DNA from: Duodenibacillus intestinigallinarum | GTDB lineage: Bacteria; Pseudomonadota; Gammaproteobacteria; Burkholderiales; Burkholderiaceae_F | Direction: 5' to 3' | NCBI GenBank assembly: GCA_019117105.1 | Contig: DXAH01000027.1 | Span: 5,606-69,605 of the forward strand | Length of the DNA stretch: 64,000 bases | Notes under the pieces: generated by a model | What the model was told of the DNA's origin: nothing | Databases searched by the model: none | Seen by the model: the letters and a program-made list of their open reading frames with translations, nothing else | Translations under genes and position numbers: made by a program | Shown: positions 34,966 through 43,767 of the stretch, in pieces | Numbering within the stretch: the first letter of the stretch is position 1 | Layout of the letters: the number at the start of each line of letters is the position of its first letter

Positions 34966-35637
34966 GTGACTAAACCGACAATTAACCGCAGACAACTGCT
35001 CGGGACGGCAGCGTTGGGTATTGCGGCAGTGCCTTTGGCAGGCTGCACCGGCGTCTCCCGACAGGACAGTCAGCCGCATTACGTGATGGTCTTTGACCAG
35101 AACAAGTGCGTTGGCTGCGGCGAATGCAAGATTGCCTGCAATGAGACCAACAAGCTTCCGAAAGGGCGATCTCGCCTTTTGATGCAGCTCAACGGCGTCA
35201 AGCCCGACGGCAGCAATAAAAAGGATCGCCACTATACCCGCGTGTCGTGTCAGCAGTGCGAGGAAGCGCCCTGCATTCGTGTCTGCCCGACGGGGGCGGC
35301 ACATCGCGACAAGGAAACGGGGATTGTGACGGTGGATGCGGACCTTTGCATCGGCTGCAAGTACTGCATCGTGGCTTGCCCCTATAACGTGCGCTACATC
35401 CGCGAAGATACGGGGGCGGCCGATCACTGCAACTTCTGCTTGGATACGCGCCTGCAAAAGGGCGAAGATCCGGCTTGCGTTTCGGCCTGCCGATATGACG
35501 CACTGGTGTTTGGCGATGTTAACGATCCCAAGGCTTTCGTTACCAAGCTTCTTGATTTCAAGGACTCGGTGCGTGTGCGTCCGCAGTTGGGTACCAAGCC
35601 CAGCCTGCGCTACATCCCGTTGAAGAAGGAGTCGTAA
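34966..35637 (+). CDS. Tat-exported NrfC-like ferredoxin, predicted lipoprotein
   Basis: A 223-residue protein starting at the GTG at 34966 with AGGAG ten bases upstream. The leader NRRQLLGTAALGIAAVPLAGC combines a twin-arginine motif with a lipobox, so export by Tat followed by lipidation is predicted. Four [4Fe-4S] motifs follow: CVGCGECKIACNETN, CQQCEEAPCIRVCPTG, CIGCKYCIVACPYN and the split CNFCLDTRLQKGEDPACVSACRY. This is the NrfC/PhsB/TtrB pattern. Its stop immediately precedes the ATG of the NrfD-like gene, the usual electron partner. Confidence 0.9.
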   Translation: MTKPTINRRQLLGTAALGIAAVPLAGCTGVSRQDSQPHYVMVFDQNKCVGCGECKIACNETNKLPKGRSRLLMQLNGVKPDGSNKKDRHYTRVSCQQCEEAPCIRVCPTGAAHRDKETGIVTVDADLCIGCKYCIVACPYNVRYIREDTGAADHCNFCLDTRLQKGEDPACVSACRYDALVFGDVNDPKAFVTKLLDFKDSVRVRPQLGTKPSLRYIPLKKES

Positions 35638-36582
35638 ATGGAACAAGTCATTGATTTCACGATCGGCTTTTCTGAAAACGTGGCCTGGCCCTGGCCGATT
35701 GCCGTGTACCTCTTTCTGGCCGGCATTTCGGGTGGTGCGTTTGCAGCGGCCGCTCTGGTGCGCATCTTCAGAAAGCAGACGCAGATCACACCCCTCTTTC
35801 AGGCGGCAAGCTTCATTGCGCTCGTGACGATTCTGTTGGGCATGATCTGTCTGGTGTTTGACCTCACCAAACCGTTGGATTTCTGGAAGATTCTTATCTT
35901 CTACAACCCGACTTCGGTGATGAGTGTCGGCGTGATGGCTCTTTTGGTGTTCATCCCGACGATGTTCTTGGTCACGCTCGTGAGCTTTTACGAGTTTGAA
36001 CCGGTCAAGCGCCTTGTGGACGGCATTCCGTGTGGTGCCGCTCTTTTGAGCGTGCTGCGAAAGATCCTGCCGGTACTCACATGGATCGGTCTGGTGTTTG
36101 CGCTTACCGTTTGCGCCTACACGGGCTTTCTGATCAGTGCTTTGGTGCGTTTCCCGCTCATCAACACGGCAGTGCTCCCGGCGCTGTTCGTGGCCTCGGG
36201 TTTGTCTGCGGGTATTGCCTGCAACCAACTCGGTGCTGTGCTGTTGGGCGAGTCGCATGATAGCCACGACGTGCACGTGCTGCACGTTGCCGAATGGCCT
36301 GTGATGGCTGCCGAAGCGCTTTGCATCTTCATGATCGCCTTTGCGCTGATGACGGGCATTGAATCGGCTCAGATGGCGGCCAAAGCCTTTGTCGACGGCT
36401 TCTGGGCAACCGAATTTTGGGTGGGCGTTGTGTGCGTAGGCTTTATTTGCCCCGTGTTGTTCGCCTTCTTCAAGAAGTCGTTTGCTACCGTAGTCATTTC
36501 GGCACTGTGCAGCGTAGTCGGCATGATGTGCCTGCGCTTCTTTATCCTTTACGCGGGACAGCTCAACTCCATCGGCGGTTAA
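35638..36582 (+). CDS. NrfD/PsrC-type membrane quinone subunit
   Basis: A 314-residue integral membrane protein with eight or nine hydrophobic helices. Typical NrfD elements include WPWPIAVYLFLAGISGGAFAAAAL at the N-terminus, LVFDLTKPLDFWKILIFYNPTSVMSVG and YTGFLISAL. It should oxidise or reduce quinone at the outer face of the membrane and exchange electrons with the preceding ferredoxin. Starts directly after the ferredoxin stop, closing the operon before a terminator. Confidence 0.9.
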   Translation: MEQVIDFTIGFSENVAWPWPIAVYLFLAGISGGAFAAAALVRIFRKQTQITPLFQAASFIALVTILLGMICLVFDLTKPLDFWKILIFYNPTSVMSVGVMALLVFIPTMFLVTLVSFYEFEPVKRLVDGIPCGAALLSVLRKILPVLTWIGLVFALTVCAYTGFLISALVRFPLINTAVLPALFVASGLSAGIACNQLGAVLLGESHDSHDVHVLHVAEWPVMAAEALCIFMIAFALMTGIESAQMAAKAFVDGFWATEFWVGVVCVGFICPVLFAFFKKSFATVVISALCSVVGMMCLRFFILYAGQLNSIGG

Positions 36583-36609
36583 GCAGTCGCTAAACAAGGA
36601 TTTAAATAC

Positions 36610-36642
36610 AGGCTCGGTTCCTTAGGGGGTCGGGCCTTTTTT
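36610..36642 (+). terminator. Rho-independent terminator after the AOR/NrfD operon
   Basis: AGGCTCG and CGGGCCT pair over 7 bp (one G-T wobble) around a 14-base loop, followed by six T residues, 28 bp after the NrfD stop. Confidence 0.75.
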
Positions 36643-36666
36643 GCGTTAGGGAGGAATTGTTAATTG

Positions 36667-36798
36667 GCGCAATTGTGAAAATTTACTCGAAAAACTGTTG
36701 CGCATTTGTGATAATTGAGCCTAAAAATGGTGGCGCAATTGTGAAAAGTGACTCAGAAAACTGCTGCGCATTTGTGAAAAAGGAGATTTGCGAACAAT
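36667..36798 (+). repeat. Four iterons with exact 33-bp period before ATPase gene
   Basis: GCGCAATTGTGA at 36667, GCGCATTTGTGA at 36700, GCGCAATTGTGA at 36733 and GCGCATTTGTGA at 36766 are spaced exactly 33 bp. The downstream part of units 1 and 3 is also alike (AAAA, then TTTACTC or GTGACTC, AAAACTG). The fourth unit runs into the ribosome binding site and ends at the ATG of the ATPase gene. All are in the same orientation, so they would present sites on nearly the same helix face (about three turns apart). Confidence 0.92.
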
Positions 36799-38134
36799 GT
36801 TTGAGCGAAAAGTTTTTCAGGAAATGCTCAAATGGAAGGAAAAGTACGCTCCTCACTACGCTCTGTTTCTCAAAGGAGCTCGGCGTGTAGGCAAAACGAC
36901 GCTTGCGGAAAAGTTGGGGCGCGAAGCATACGAAAGCTACATTCTGATTCGCTTTGACCAAGCTGATCAGGTCGTCAAAGACTTGTTCGTCAATGGGTTG
37001 CGCGATCTGGATGGTTTCTTTGCTCAGCTTCAGTTCGAATACAAAACACAATTGCATCGCCGCAAGTCTCTGATCGTGCTAGATGAGATACAGCTTTTTC
37101 CGCAGGCGCGGCAGGCGCTTAAAACGCTTCTGGAAGACGGACGGTACGACTACCTCGAAACCGGATCGCTTGCCGGCATCACAAAACGAAGCAAAGATAT
37201 TCTGATTCCGTCTGAGGAATACACGCTCGAGGTTCAACCTCTTGATTTTGAGGAATTTTTGTGGGCGAGCGAAGACACATTTACTATGCCGCTCATGCGG
37301 GAGCACTTTGCCAATAGAAAACCAATGGGGGCTCTGCATCAGGGCATGATGCGGTCGTTTCGCGAGTACATGCTAGTGGGCGGCATGCCACAAGTTGTTC
37401 AGGCATTTGTCAATGGAAAGGATTTTGGAAAGGCGGATTTCGTTAAGCAGCAGATCATTACGCTGTACAAAAACGATATGCAAGAACAGAACGAGGAAAA
37501 TTCAGTTTATGTCAGAAATTTCTTCGACCGAATTCCATCTGAACTGTCTAAGCATGACAAGCGCTATGTGTTGTCTCATATCGATTCCAATGCAAGGCTT
37601 CGCAGTTATCAAGGACCGATACGTTGGTTGGATGAAGCCATGATTGTCAATCTTGCCAGCAAGGTGGACGATCCAAGCGCGGCGTTCAATTTGGGCGTTA
37701 CCGACCCGGCATTCAAATGCTATCTCTCTGATACCGGACTTCTGGTGTCACTGGCTTTCTCGGATCGGCCGTATTTGGAAAACGAGCTCTACAGAGCTGT
37801 CCTGCGGGACCAGCTTCAAGTCAACGAAGGCATGTTGGTGGAAAACGTTGTCGCGCAGTGCCTGAAAGCGAATGGACATCGGGCTTACTTCTACGTGGAG
37901 CGAAATCCTGAAACCCGAAAGACGACGATGGAGATTGATTTTTTGATTCGGCAAGCAAAGAAGATAATTCCCATTGAAGTTAAGTCTTCGGGCTCGTCGA
38001 GTATCAAATCCTTGCTTCGTTTCAAGGAGAAGTTCGGCAAGAGTATCGGGCAGTCCATTGTCCTGCATCACGGAGAAATCAAGTGTCAGGACGATGTGTG
38101 GTACTTGCCCTACTACATGGCAACGCTTCTCTGA
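36797..38134 (+). CDS. AAA ATPase with DUF4143-type C-terminus
   Basis: A 445-residue protein from the ATG at 36797. N-terminal AAA_14 domain: LFLKGARRVGKTTLAEKLG (Walker A), LIVLDEIQLFPQARQALKTLLED (Walker B) and sensor region YLETGSLAGI. The middle has FREYMLVGGMPQVVQAFV, and the DUF4143 C-terminus ends TTMEIDFLIRQAKKIIPIEVKSSGSSS, a PD-(D/E)XK-like D...E-x-K signature. The family is widespread, often mobile between genomes, and its biological role is not established. Codon use is a little AT-richer than neighbours. Preceded by an iteron array, suggesting autoregulation. Confidence 0.88.
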   Translation: MFERKVFQEMLKWKEKYAPHYALFLKGARRVGKTTLAEKLGREAYESYILIRFDQADQVVKDLFVNGLRDLDGFFAQLQFEYKTQLHRRKSLIVLDEIQLFPQARQALKTLLEDGRYDYLETGSLAGITKRSKDILIPSEEYTLEVQPLDFEEFLWASEDTFTMPLMREHFANRKPMGALHQGMMRSFREYMLVGGMPQVVQAFVNGKDFGKADFVKQQIITLYKNDMQEQNEENSVYVRNFFDRIPSELSKHDKRYVLSHIDSNARLRSYQGPIRWLDEAMIVNLASKVDDPSAAFNLGVTDPAFKCYLSDTGLLVSLAFSDRPYLENELYRAVLRDQLQVNEGMLVENVVAQCLKANGHRAYFYVERNPETRKTTMEIDFLIRQAKKIIPIEVKSSGSSSIKSLLRFKEKFGKSIGQSIVLHHGEIKCQDDVWYLPYYMATLL

Positions 38135-38292
38135 ATCGAAAAAGTCGAACGACTTAAACCAACGGCGTAAAATCAACGTCAAACGTTTTTTGCCCAAAAA
38201 TTCCTGAGCCTTGCACGTTTCCTTCAACAGGAGGAAAGGCGGGGTTGTTTTTTGTTTTGGGTTGCATTGAACTTTTGACGAATTGGTGTTCT

Positions 38293-38784
38293 ATGACTGC
38301 TTCCACCGCTGTGCGACCGCGCGTTATGGTCGATATGTCGGCCACGTTGATTCACCACGGCCACATTCGGCTTCTGAAAAAAGCAGCCGAGATTGGCGAC
38401 GTTGTCGTGGTGTTGACCACGGACGAAGAAATCAAGAAAAAGAAGGGCTACACGCCGGAATTGAGCTTCGAGGAACGCAAGGAAATTCTCGAAAGCATCC
38501 GTTATGTGAAGGAAGTGGTTGCCGGCCCCTGGCTCATCAATGATGAATTCATGGACAGTGTTCACTGTGACCTCTTGGTGCATGGCGCCGACAATGTCAA
38601 TCATGTGCGTCCGGAACGCCTTGTCATCTTCCCTAGAACGGAAGGTGTGAGCAGCTCCACGTTGCGCGAGCGCGTGCTCGATTGCTTGATTCAGATGAAT
38701 ATCGATAGCAAGAAAGGCAACACGGGTGATAAGGTGGCTCGCTTCATGATTGAGCTCATCAAGAAAGAATTCAGACTCGAATAG
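38293..38784 (+). CDS. TagD-like cytidylyltransferase-family nucleotidyltransferase
   Basis: A 163-residue enzyme from the ATG at 38293. The nucleotidyltransferase HXGH is HHGHIRLL near residue 20, with upstream RVMVDMSATLIHHG resembling the GTFDLLHYGH of TagD. KKGYTPELSFEERKEILESIRYV and the closing VSSSTLRERV (ISSTxxR-type) complete the pattern of glycerol-3-phosphate or choline/ethanolamine-phosphate cytidylyltransferases. With a CDP-glycerol glycerophosphotransferase-family gene 3.6 kb downstream, CDP-glycerol formation is the most economical role. A different sugar- or alcohol-phosphate substrate remains possible. Stop and the next gene's start are six bases apart. Confidence 0.8.
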   Translation: MTASTAVRPRVMVDMSATLIHHGHIRLLKKAAEIGDVVVVLTTDEEIKKKKGYTPELSFEERKEILESIRYVKEVVAGPWLINDEFMDSVHCDLLVHGADNVNHVRPERLVIFPRTEGVSSSTLRERVLDCLIQMNIDSKKGNTGDKVARFMIELIKKEFRLE

Positions 38785-38790
38785 TTGCCG

Positions 38791-39789
38791 ATGCAGCGCA
38801 GAGACGGTCTTGCGGCTTTGCTGGCTTTGCCATTCGTGTCGGCGCTACCCGTGAGGGCGGCCGAGGCGAAACGTCGCATCACGGTATACACGGCCGTGGA
38901 GCCGGAGTGGCTCGCCGTTTACCGTAATGCCTTTGCCGCCGTTCGTCCCGACATCGAAATCACCTATGTGAGGGCTTCCGGAGGGCCGATCTGCGCTCGT
39001 CTTCTTGCCGAGAAAGACCGAGTGCAGGCCGACGCCGTGCTGGGGGTGTCAGCCATTGCTCTGGAAAACCTCAGAGCCAAAGGTATTTTGGAGCCCTATG
39101 CTCCGCACGAGGTCGAAAAGCTCAATCCCAAGATGGTGGAAAAGGATAACCATTGGTTCGGGATCAACGCTTGGGGAGGATCGGTCTGCGTCAATACGGA
39201 TCTTCTCAGGAAAAAAGGACTTTCGGTGCCGCGCAGCTGGTCCGATTTGCTGCAATCTGAATTTCAGGACCAGATTGTCATGCCCAACCCGAGAGCTTCG
39301 AGCACGGGACTGATGTTTCTTCACGGTTTTGTGCAGGGGTTCGGCGAGAAGAAAGGCTGGGAGGTGATCGAAAAGCTGCACGCCAACATGCTTTTTTATG
39401 CGGCAAGCGGCGCGCGGCCGGCAGCCATGGCGGCACAGGGGGAAATTCCCATCGGATTGAGTGCGGCCGCTTTTCTCAAGCCTTTTTTGAAATATAAAAC
39501 TCCCGTCTCGGTGGTGCAGCCGGAAGAAGGCATTGCGTGGGATGCGGAGGCCTGCGCGCTGCCGCGGGGGTGTCCTCATCCGCAGGAGGCGAAAGCCTTT
39601 TTGGATTTCTGCGCCGGACCTGCCGTCGGCCAAATTGCGGCTGATTTCAGCGGCATTGCGGCACGGGAGGGTTTTAGCACTGAAGAGGGCAAACGGATTG
39701 CCGAGCGTTTCCTGCCGATGGATTTTGCCCGCGCTGCAAAGGACAAAGATGTGATTCTGGCGCGCTGGTATGCGCTTGCCACTCGCTAA
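38791..39789 (+). CDS. ABC transporter substrate-binding protein, 2-aminoethylphosphonate/iron(III) type
   Basis: A 332-residue periplasmic binding protein. Signal peptide residues 1-23 (GLAALLALPFVSALPVRA). The mature part follows the putative 2-aminoethylphosphonate-binding family: ITVYTAVEPEWLAVYRNAF, EITYVRASGGPICARLLAE, PRSWSDLLQSEFQDQIVMPNPRASSTGL, AAQGEIPIGLSAAAF and EEGIAWDAEACALPRG. Ferric-iron-binding FbpA proteins share this fold, so the substrate is not certain. It is the first of three ABC genes. Confidence 0.8.
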   Translation: MQRRDGLAALLALPFVSALPVRAAEAKRRITVYTAVEPEWLAVYRNAFAAVRPDIEITYVRASGGPICARLLAEKDRVQADAVLGVSAIALENLRAKGILEPYAPHEVEKLNPKMVEKDNHWFGINAWGGSVCVNTDLLRKKGLSVPRSWSDLLQSEFQDQIVMPNPRASSTGLMFLHGFVQGFGEKKGWEVIEKLHANMLFYAASGARPAAMAAQGEIPIGLSAAAFLKPFLKYKTPVSVVQPEEGIAWDAEACALPRGCPHPQEAKAFLDFCAGPAVGQIAADFSGIAAREGFSTEEGKRIAERFLPMDFARAAKDKDVILARWYALATR

Positions 39790-39808
39790 GGAAAAGGATG
39801 TGACAGGT

Positions 39809-40831
<1,023 letters not shown>

Positions 40832-40835
<4 letters not shown>

Positions 40836-42442
40836 GTTTAAGCCGCACGTACGACGGCCCGATGCCCAAGCTCCTCCTCGGAGGGCTTGTGGCTCTTTTG
40901 GCTGCAGGACTTCTCTGGCCGTTAGCCGAACTCGCGCTTCTCGTCGTGGCAGAAGGGGCGGGAGCGGCAGCGTTTTTAACGCCCTACAACCTGCGGGCCG
41001 TCGGCAATACGATTGTCATGGGGGCCGTCGTGGCTCTGACGGCGACCGTGCTGGGCTTTGTGGTGGCCTATGCCATCACGGTGACGCGCGCTTGCGGACG
41101 CGGTGCACTCAAGGTGCTCTTTTTGGCGCCGTTGTTTGCGCCCTCCATCATGCCTGCCATCGGGATCATCTATTTGGTGGGCAGCAACGGCTTGTTTTTT
41201 AATCTGGACCTCTACGGTCCTATGGGCGTCTTTTTGGCCGGACTCGTCTTTGCCTTGCCTCATACAGTGATGCAGCTGAGGTTAAATCTGGCAACCATGG
41301 ATGTGAAGCTCCTGGCGGCGGCAAGAAGTCTCGGCGCCGGTCCCTGGCGGCGCTTTGCAACCGTGACGCTGGTGCATGCCAGAGCGGGACTGGCCAACGC
41401 ATTCATGATCGCCTTCATTTTGACGATCACCGACTTCGGCGTGCCGAAAATGCTTGCGGGCGACTTTCCGATGCTTGCTACCGAAATTTATGCGTTGGCG
41501 GTGGGCGAGCAAAACTTTGCTGCAGCAGGGCTTTTGAGTCTTGGCTTGCTCATTCCGGCGCTCTTGGCGCTTCAAGTGACGCGACGCTTTTCTCAGACAC
41601 AGACGAAGGCGGTGTTCCACGTCAGAGAACCCGAGCCTTCGCCGATGCGCGATGCTGTGGCCGGCGTTCTTGCCTGGTGTGTGGTCGGTGCGGAAGTGCT
41701 GGTGATCGGCGTTGTGATCTATGGTTCCTTCATTACGTTCTGGCCGTACGAAACGCAGCTTACGTTGGGCAATTACGCCTTTAGAAATTCAGCCTACGGA
41801 ATCAGTCCCTGGCTGCATTCCCTGATCGTGAGCTTTGCCGTGGCGGCATTGGGAACCGTGTTGGCGTGGATGGGCGCCTACCTGACAGTTCGCATGCCGC
41901 AGTTGCCGGGCCTTTTGAGGACGGCTTACGACAAACTTGCCTCGTTGCCCGTCTGCATTCCGGGGACGGTGCTCGGCTTGGCTTGGGCGATGACTTTTTC
42001 CGGTACGCCGCTTTTTACGGGGACGCTCGGCAGTCTTTTTCTGGTGATCGCCAATACGGTGATTCATCTCTGGAGCGTACCTCACATTACGGCAAAGGCC
42101 GGCCTGAGTGCTATGAACGGCAAGTTCGAAACGGTTGGTCAAACGTTGGGTGCCGGTCGGCTCGTGACGATTACACGGGTGATTGTGCCTTTGAGTCGTG
42201 CCGAACTTTGCGATATTTTCTCCTACCTTTTTGCTTCGGCTGTGACGACAATCTCTGCGGTGGTGTTTCTGTACACCCCTTCGAGCATTGTGGCGGCCGT
42301 GGCAGCCATCGACATGATCGACAGCGGCTTTATCAGTGAAGGCGCGGCCATGTCGTGCCTGATTTTTGTTTGCGCGTTGACAGTGCGAGCGGCCTCGCTT
42401 GTGGCCTCCGGTACTGTGTTTACCAACCGATGTTCCCGATAA
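40832..42442 (+). CDS. ABC transporter permease, fused two-domain (PhnU/FbpB type)
   Basis: A 536-residue inner-membrane permease with about 12 helices and two BPD_transp_1 domains. Each has an EAA-like loop: AAARSLGAGPWRRFATVTLVHARAGL in the first half and TVGQTLGAGRLVTITRVIVPLSRA in the second. The fused architecture and partner genes fit putative 2-aminoethylphosphonate or ferric iron importers. The start overlaps the end of the repaired ATPase gene. The end overlaps the next gene by 13 bases. Confidence 0.87.
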
Positions 42443-43764
42443 CGGCCATGCGACGCACGCTTCCCATTACGTTCGTTATTTTGAGTGTCCTGCTCGAGCC
42501 GCAGGCCGCCTACGCCTATCTTGATCCCGGTACGGGCAGCATGTTGCTTTCCGTTTTTGTGGGGTTGATTTCGGGCGCCTACTTTGTGATCCGAAAGCTT
42601 CCTTCTACGCTCAGAAGTCTCTTTTTCCGACTTACCGGCAAGACGGATGCCCTCAAGCACAATACGCTGACGTTCTATGCCGAAAGCGCGGCATATTGGT
42701 CGACGTTCAAGCCCATTCTGGCGGCACTCGAGACGCTGGGTGTGGAGAGCTCTTATCTTACGAGCGACGAGAAGGATCCGGTGTTTACCTCCGGTTTTAA
42801 GTGTGTGCATCCCCGCTTTATCGGCAAGTCCAACACAGCCTATACGGCGCTGGGATTTCTGCAGACCAAGGTGTTTGTGCTGACGACCCCCGGCATCGAC
42901 GTCTTGCAGATCCGACGTTCTCCGGGCGTCGGTCGCTATGTGCATGTGGTGCATGCCGTGGGTGACATTCACACCTACAAGCTTTTCAGTTTCGACTACT
43001 ACGACGCCGTTTATTGCGCCGGCCCCGGACAGGTTAAGAGTCTTCGTGCGCTTGAGTCGCTGCGTGGAACTCGCCCCAAAGAGTTGACGCAGCTCGGCTG
43101 TCCCTATGTGGACGGTCTGGTGGAGCGGGCAAAGAGAGCGGCTCCTCCGCAAGCGGGTACTGTCATTGTGGCGCCCACGTGGGGCCGCAACGGTCTGCTG
43201 ACCCGAACCGGCGCCATGATTCCGAAGATGCTTGCGCAAGCGGGGTATCACGTGATCCTGCGTCCGCATCCGCAAAGTTTTGTGTCCGAACCGGAATTGA
43301 TGGATAAGCTCGCGCAGGAACTCTTGCCTTTTGACAACGTCGAATGGGATCGACAGCCCGACGGTTTTGCGTCGTTGTCCCGTGCGCAGCTGATGGTAAG
43401 CGATATTTCGGGCGTGATCTTTGACTTTGCATTCGTCTTCCTGCGTCCGGTGATAAGCGTAGGTGCGGGGCCGCTCAAGGACGGGTTCGAAGCGTGGGAA
43501 ATTCCGCACGAAGCTTGGGAAGTGAGTGCGCTCGATACGTTGGGTAAACGCATATTGCCCGGTGACGAGAAAAACGTGGTCGAGGCCGTGCAGGCTCTTT
43601 TGGCCGACGATTCTCGTGCGCGCGAAAAAATTCTCGCCTTGCGCGAAGAAAACGTTGTCAATTTCGGTGCGGCCGGCATGCCGATTGCGCGTGCTCTGGT
43701 CGCCGAAGTCGAACGCCTCAAGAATCAATCGACGCGCAAAACGCAGGCAAAGAAGGGACAGTAA
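42430..43764 (+). CDS. CDP-glycerol glycerophosphotransferase-family protein
   Basis: A 444-residue protein (an ATG at 42448 would give 438). A signal-anchor segment and a second helix (LDPGTGSMLLSVFVGLISGAYFVI) lie at the N-terminus. The rest is a GT-B-like fold of the TagB/TagF family: HVVHAVGDIHTYKLFSFDYYDAVYCAG, the conserved TVIVAPTWG, ILRPHPQS, and LMVSDISGVIFDFAFVFLRPVI, the latter two being the catalytic/CDP-binding motifs. It should polymerise or add glycerol phosphate (or a related alcohol phosphate) to a glycan or lipid on the cytoplasmic face. It is followed three bases later by the YidC-sulfatase fusion. Confidence 0.87.
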   Translation: MFPITAMRRTLPITFVILSVLLEPQAAYAYLDPGTGSMLLSVFVGLISGAYFVIRKLPSTLRSLFFRLTGKTDALKHNTLTFYAESAAYWSTFKPILAALETLGVESSYLTSDEKDPVFTSGFKCVHPRFIGKSNTAYTALGFLQTKVFVLTTPGIDVLQIRRSPGVGRYVHVVHAVGDIHTYKLFSFDYYDAVYCAGPGQVKSLRALESLRGTRPKELTQLGCPYVDGLVERAKRAAPPQAGTVIVAPTWGRNGLLTRTGAMIPKMLAQAGYHVILRPHPQSFVSEPELMDKLAQELLPFDNVEWDRQPDGFASLSRAQLMVSDISGVIFDFAFVFLRPVISVGAGPLKDGFEAWEIPHEAWEVSALDTLGKRILPGDEKNVVEAVQALLADDSRAREKILALREENVVNFGAAGMPIARALVAEVERLKNQSTRKTQAKKGQ

Positions 43765-43767
43765 GCG

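Noticed and set aside
36667..36798. Iteron arrays as CRISPR
   Set aside because: The units are short, directly contiguous with a gene start, lack conserved-length unique spacers between long repeats, and no cas genes are present.
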